Source of the DNA: an uncultured Aquimarina sp.
Lineage (GTDB): Bacteria; Bacteroidota; Bacteroidia; Flavobacteriales; Flavobacteriaceae
Assembly (NCBI RefSeq): GCF_947492965.1
Contig: NZ_CANLOZ010000008.1
Location: 62,001-126,000, forward strand
Direction: 5' to 3'
Length of the DNA stretch: 64,000 nucleotides
Position numbers and translations under genes: made by a program. This document shows, in pieces, positions 62,608-64,000 of this stretch; the stretch's first letter is position 1; each line of letters opens with the position of its first letter. The notes under the pieces are model-generated. The model made no database searches, was not told the DNA's origin, and saw only the letters and a list, made by a program, of their open reading frames with translations.

Positions 62608-62643
62608 AGCTAATACCGCAGTATAAAAATCTACGGAATAGCT
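62608..62643. other. Imperfect hairpin in the secDF upstream region
   Basis: AGCTAATACCGCAG (62608-62621) pairs imperfectly with CTACGGAATAGCT (62631-62643), and a T-run follows on the plus strand. No plus-strand gene ends nearby, so a plus-strand terminator is unexplained. It could shape the minus-strand message between the 62688 gene and secDF. Confidence 0.4.
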
Positions 62644-62687
62644 TATTTATTTTTTTTTAGAAATTTGGTAAACAGTGTATTTCTAAA

Positions 62688-63305
62688 CTAAGAAATAGGT
62701 CCTGCTCTTACCTCTGGAATTTTATACGAAGTATTATCTATTGCGATAGCAATCGCACTATGCACCTTCTGTGCTAATTGTATAAATCGGTTGATCGCTT
62801 CATTAGCGTCTTCATTCACAAAACTATAAGAAACACCAGAAGCCCTATCCTGTTTTTGTTCTAATTCTAAAACGTGAATCCCACTAAAACCTGAATCATT
62901 ATCGGTACTTTTCTGAATTTTATAAACAGCTACATGATAGTCTGAAGATTCTTTATCAAAAGGAATTTTAGAATTATTAGAACCGTTTTTATCAAAAAGA
63001 ATATGATTCCAAGAAATATGATTCTCTGCAAGTATTTGCTGTATACTTTCTACATCGGCATCGCTGTAATAAGAAATTCTTAGCTTACCGTTATGAAGTT
63101 CATTGGATATTCGGATGTTTTTTACACCAATAGATGCTAACTGTTTTTTTACAGTTTTTACTGCATTTTCAGCTTCTTGTGACGATACAGTAACATTTCT
63201 AAAGTCAAGAACAATCTCTTGGTTAGGCACGACAGTTTGCCCTTGCATTACTACTAGTAACGCAAAAGCTGAAATTAACATTCCGAAGTACCATTCTTTC
63301 TTCAT
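62688..63305 (-). CDS. Membrane-anchored protein of unknown function
   Basis: A 205-residue protein with a single N-terminal anchor or signal (KKEWYFGMLISAFALLVVMQG). The soluble part begins VPNQEIVLDFRNVTVSSQEAENAVKTVKKQLASIGVKNIRIS and is mixed alpha/beta with a SAIAIAIDNTSYKIPEVRAGPIS end. The layout (LDF.....S...A...V...L...GV) resembles SecD-like periplasmic P1 or ferredoxin-type folds, but this is speculative. It is upstream of secDF on the same strand, 198 bp away. A TATATTTG element lies 5 bp before its ATG. Confidence 0.6.
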   Translation of the reverse strand: MKKEWYFGMLISAFALLVVMQGQTVVPNQEIVLDFRNVTVSSQEAENAVKTVKKQLASIGVKNIRISNELHNGKLRISYYSDADVESIQQILAENHISWNHILFDKNGSNNSKIPFDKESSDYHVAVYKIQKSTDNDSGFSGIHVLELEQKQDRASGVSYSFVNEDANEAINRFIQLAQKVHSAIAIAIDNTSYKIPEVRAGPIS

Positions 63306-63310
63306 GGTCG

Positions 63311-63318
63311 CAAATATA
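63311..63318 (-). promoter_or_regulatory. Candidate -7 element for the 62688 gene
   Basis: The minus strand reads TATATTTG, 5 bp before the start codon at 63305, which would give a leaderless or very short-leader transcript. Confidence 0.4.
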
Positions 63319-63423
63319 GAAAAATTAAAACTTTGTGTCTAGTGTATTTTTAATAAATAGGAAGCATCTTTATCAACGTCTTAATTAAACCATTCGTTCT
63401 CGTAACTAATTATTGCAATTTTA

Positions 63424-63431
63424 TATATTTG
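63424..63431 (+). promoter_or_regulatory. Candidate -7 element for the TlpA-like gene
   Basis: TATATTTG matches TAnnTTTG, 26 bp before the ATG at 63458. The same 8-mer lies on the opposite strand before the divergent gene. Confidence 0.5.
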
Positions 63432-63457
63432 GATATAATCATACTTATCTAATCGTT

Positions 63458-63952
63458 ATGAAAAACTTCTTAACATTCATACTCTTTCTTTCTTTTTTAG
63501 GCTCTTATTCTCAAAAACAATTTCCTGATTTTGAAGTTTCTGATACAGACAAGAAAACATCTTCTCTAAATAGTCAATTAAATAAGCTTACTATCATAGA
63601 TTTATGGGCCACTTGGTGCAAACCTTGTATCGCTGAGACTCCTTTTTTGGAGGAGATTAAAAAGAAATATGGTTCTAATATAGATGTCATCTATATTTCA
63701 TTAGATTTCAAAAAAGAAAGATGGCACCAATTCATATCAAAAAAACAATCAAAAAAGAAACATTTCTGGGTTCCTCCAAACAGTCCTCTTGTAGAATTTA
63801 TAGGTGAAACCAAAACTTCTGGAGATAAAACTACCACTACTTGGTCAATCCCTAAATTCTTCCTCGTTGATAAAAATGGAGAATTATTATCTGATAATTG
63901 TCCTTTACCTTCATCAGGAAATTTGGAAAAACTTTTAGATAAACATTTATAA
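63458..63952 (+). CDS. TlpA-like thiol-disulfide oxidoreductase
   Basis: The frame opens at TTG 63413, but ATG 63458-63460 gives a clean signal peptide (KNFLTFILFLSFLGSYSQ), 164 residues. The thioredoxin fold has the active site WATWCKPC near residues 55-62, with LTIIDL before it and the cis-proline segment TWSIPKFFLVDKNGE after. Such proteins reduce or oxidise periplasmic disulfides, for example in cytochrome maturation. A strong hairpin terminator follows. Redox partner unknown. Confidence 0.93.
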   Translation: MKNFLTFILFLSFLGSYSQKQFPDFEVSDTDKKTSSLNSQLNKLTIIDLWATWCKPCIAETPFLEEIKKKYGSNIDVIYISLDFKKERWHQFISKKQSKKKHFWVPPNSPLVEFIGETKTSGDKTTTTWSIPKFFLVDKNGELLSDNCPLPSSGNLEKLLDKHL

Positions 63953-63957
63953 AAAAA

Positions 63958-63990
63958 GAAAGAGCTACTATTTAAGACAGTAGCTCTTTC
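63958..63990 (+). terminator. Terminator of the TlpA-like gene
   Basis: Perfect arms GAAAGAGCTACT and AGTAGCTCTTTC around a short loop, 5 bp after the stop codon. Confidence 0.9.
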
Positions 63991-64000
63991 CTAATATATT

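Noticed and set aside
1..64000. CRISPR arrays, tRNA, rRNA, or transposase genes
   Set aside because: No regularly spaced repeat array, no cloverleaf with CCA-type end, no rRNA-like conserved stretch and no transposase-like protein were found on reading both strands.

Overview
The window looks like a chromosomal segment of a marine Flavobacteriaceae bacterium, possibly Aquimarina-like. The genus is an inference from gene content and style. The DNA is AT-rich. The evidence for Bacteroidota is a fused SecDF, a type IX secretion (T9SS) tail on a large secreted glycosidase, TonB-receptor-like and CarboxypepD_reg-like envelope proteins, LytTR regulators, exosortase K with its MSEP-CTERM partner, few Shine-Dalgarno sites, and several TAnnTTTG-type -7 elements. 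I see no rRNA, tRNA, CRISPR array, transposase or integrase.

Region by region. (1) 1-10.8 kb is almost all minus strand: small stress and regulatory genes (FMN reductase, DoxX, two Crp/Fnr regulators, CPBP protease, membrane LytTR protein, leucine-rich-repeat lipoprotein, DinB, GNAT). Between them lie decayed gene duplicates and a dispersed terminator-linked repeat. (2) 10.85-15.1 kb is an accessory island: an 800-residue protein with a zinc ribbon and a PD-(D/E)xK-like nuclease motif, then a DUF262 protein paired with a nucleotidyltransferase. Structured intergenic DNA surrounds these genes. (3) 15.2-20.2 kb holds mosaic repeats, a small envelope gene set, and a LytS/LytTR two-component pair. 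Matched 9-12-9 direct repeats lie upstream of the pair and upstream of the gene set. (4) 20.2-27.3 kb carries envelope proteins: an SRPBCC protein, an M23 peptidase, a TonB-receptor-like barrel and a large TPR protein. (5) 27.5-41.4 kb is a surface-polysaccharide locus: MBOAT/SGNH acyl-transfer pair, an FtsE-type ATPase, methyltransferases, glycosyltransferases, a Wzx-type flippase, and an FdtA/FdtB-type dTDP-amino-sugar pair. (6) 41.5-46.9 kb has typA, kdsA and smaller genes.

(7) 46.9-54.6 kb is the most striking part. One plus-strand locus joins two Coq4-like proteins, a winged-helix regulator, three small membrane proteins, CreD, exosortase K and its MSEP-CTERM substrate. Two nearly identical 19-bp palindromes sit just before the first genes of the two halves, which suggests that the encoded regulator controls both. 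I read this as an envelope-maintenance or stress system built around a dedicated single-substrate sorting enzyme. The parts are recognisable; the combined function is inferred.

(8) 54.7-64 kb contains a DUF192 lipoprotein, a multidomain GH57-type amylase with starch-binding modules and a T9SS tail, SecDF, an unknown anchored protein and a TlpA-like thioredoxin.

Where a long open frame begins at a poor upstream codon, the coordinates given use the start best supported by signal peptide, family N-terminus or gene coupling.
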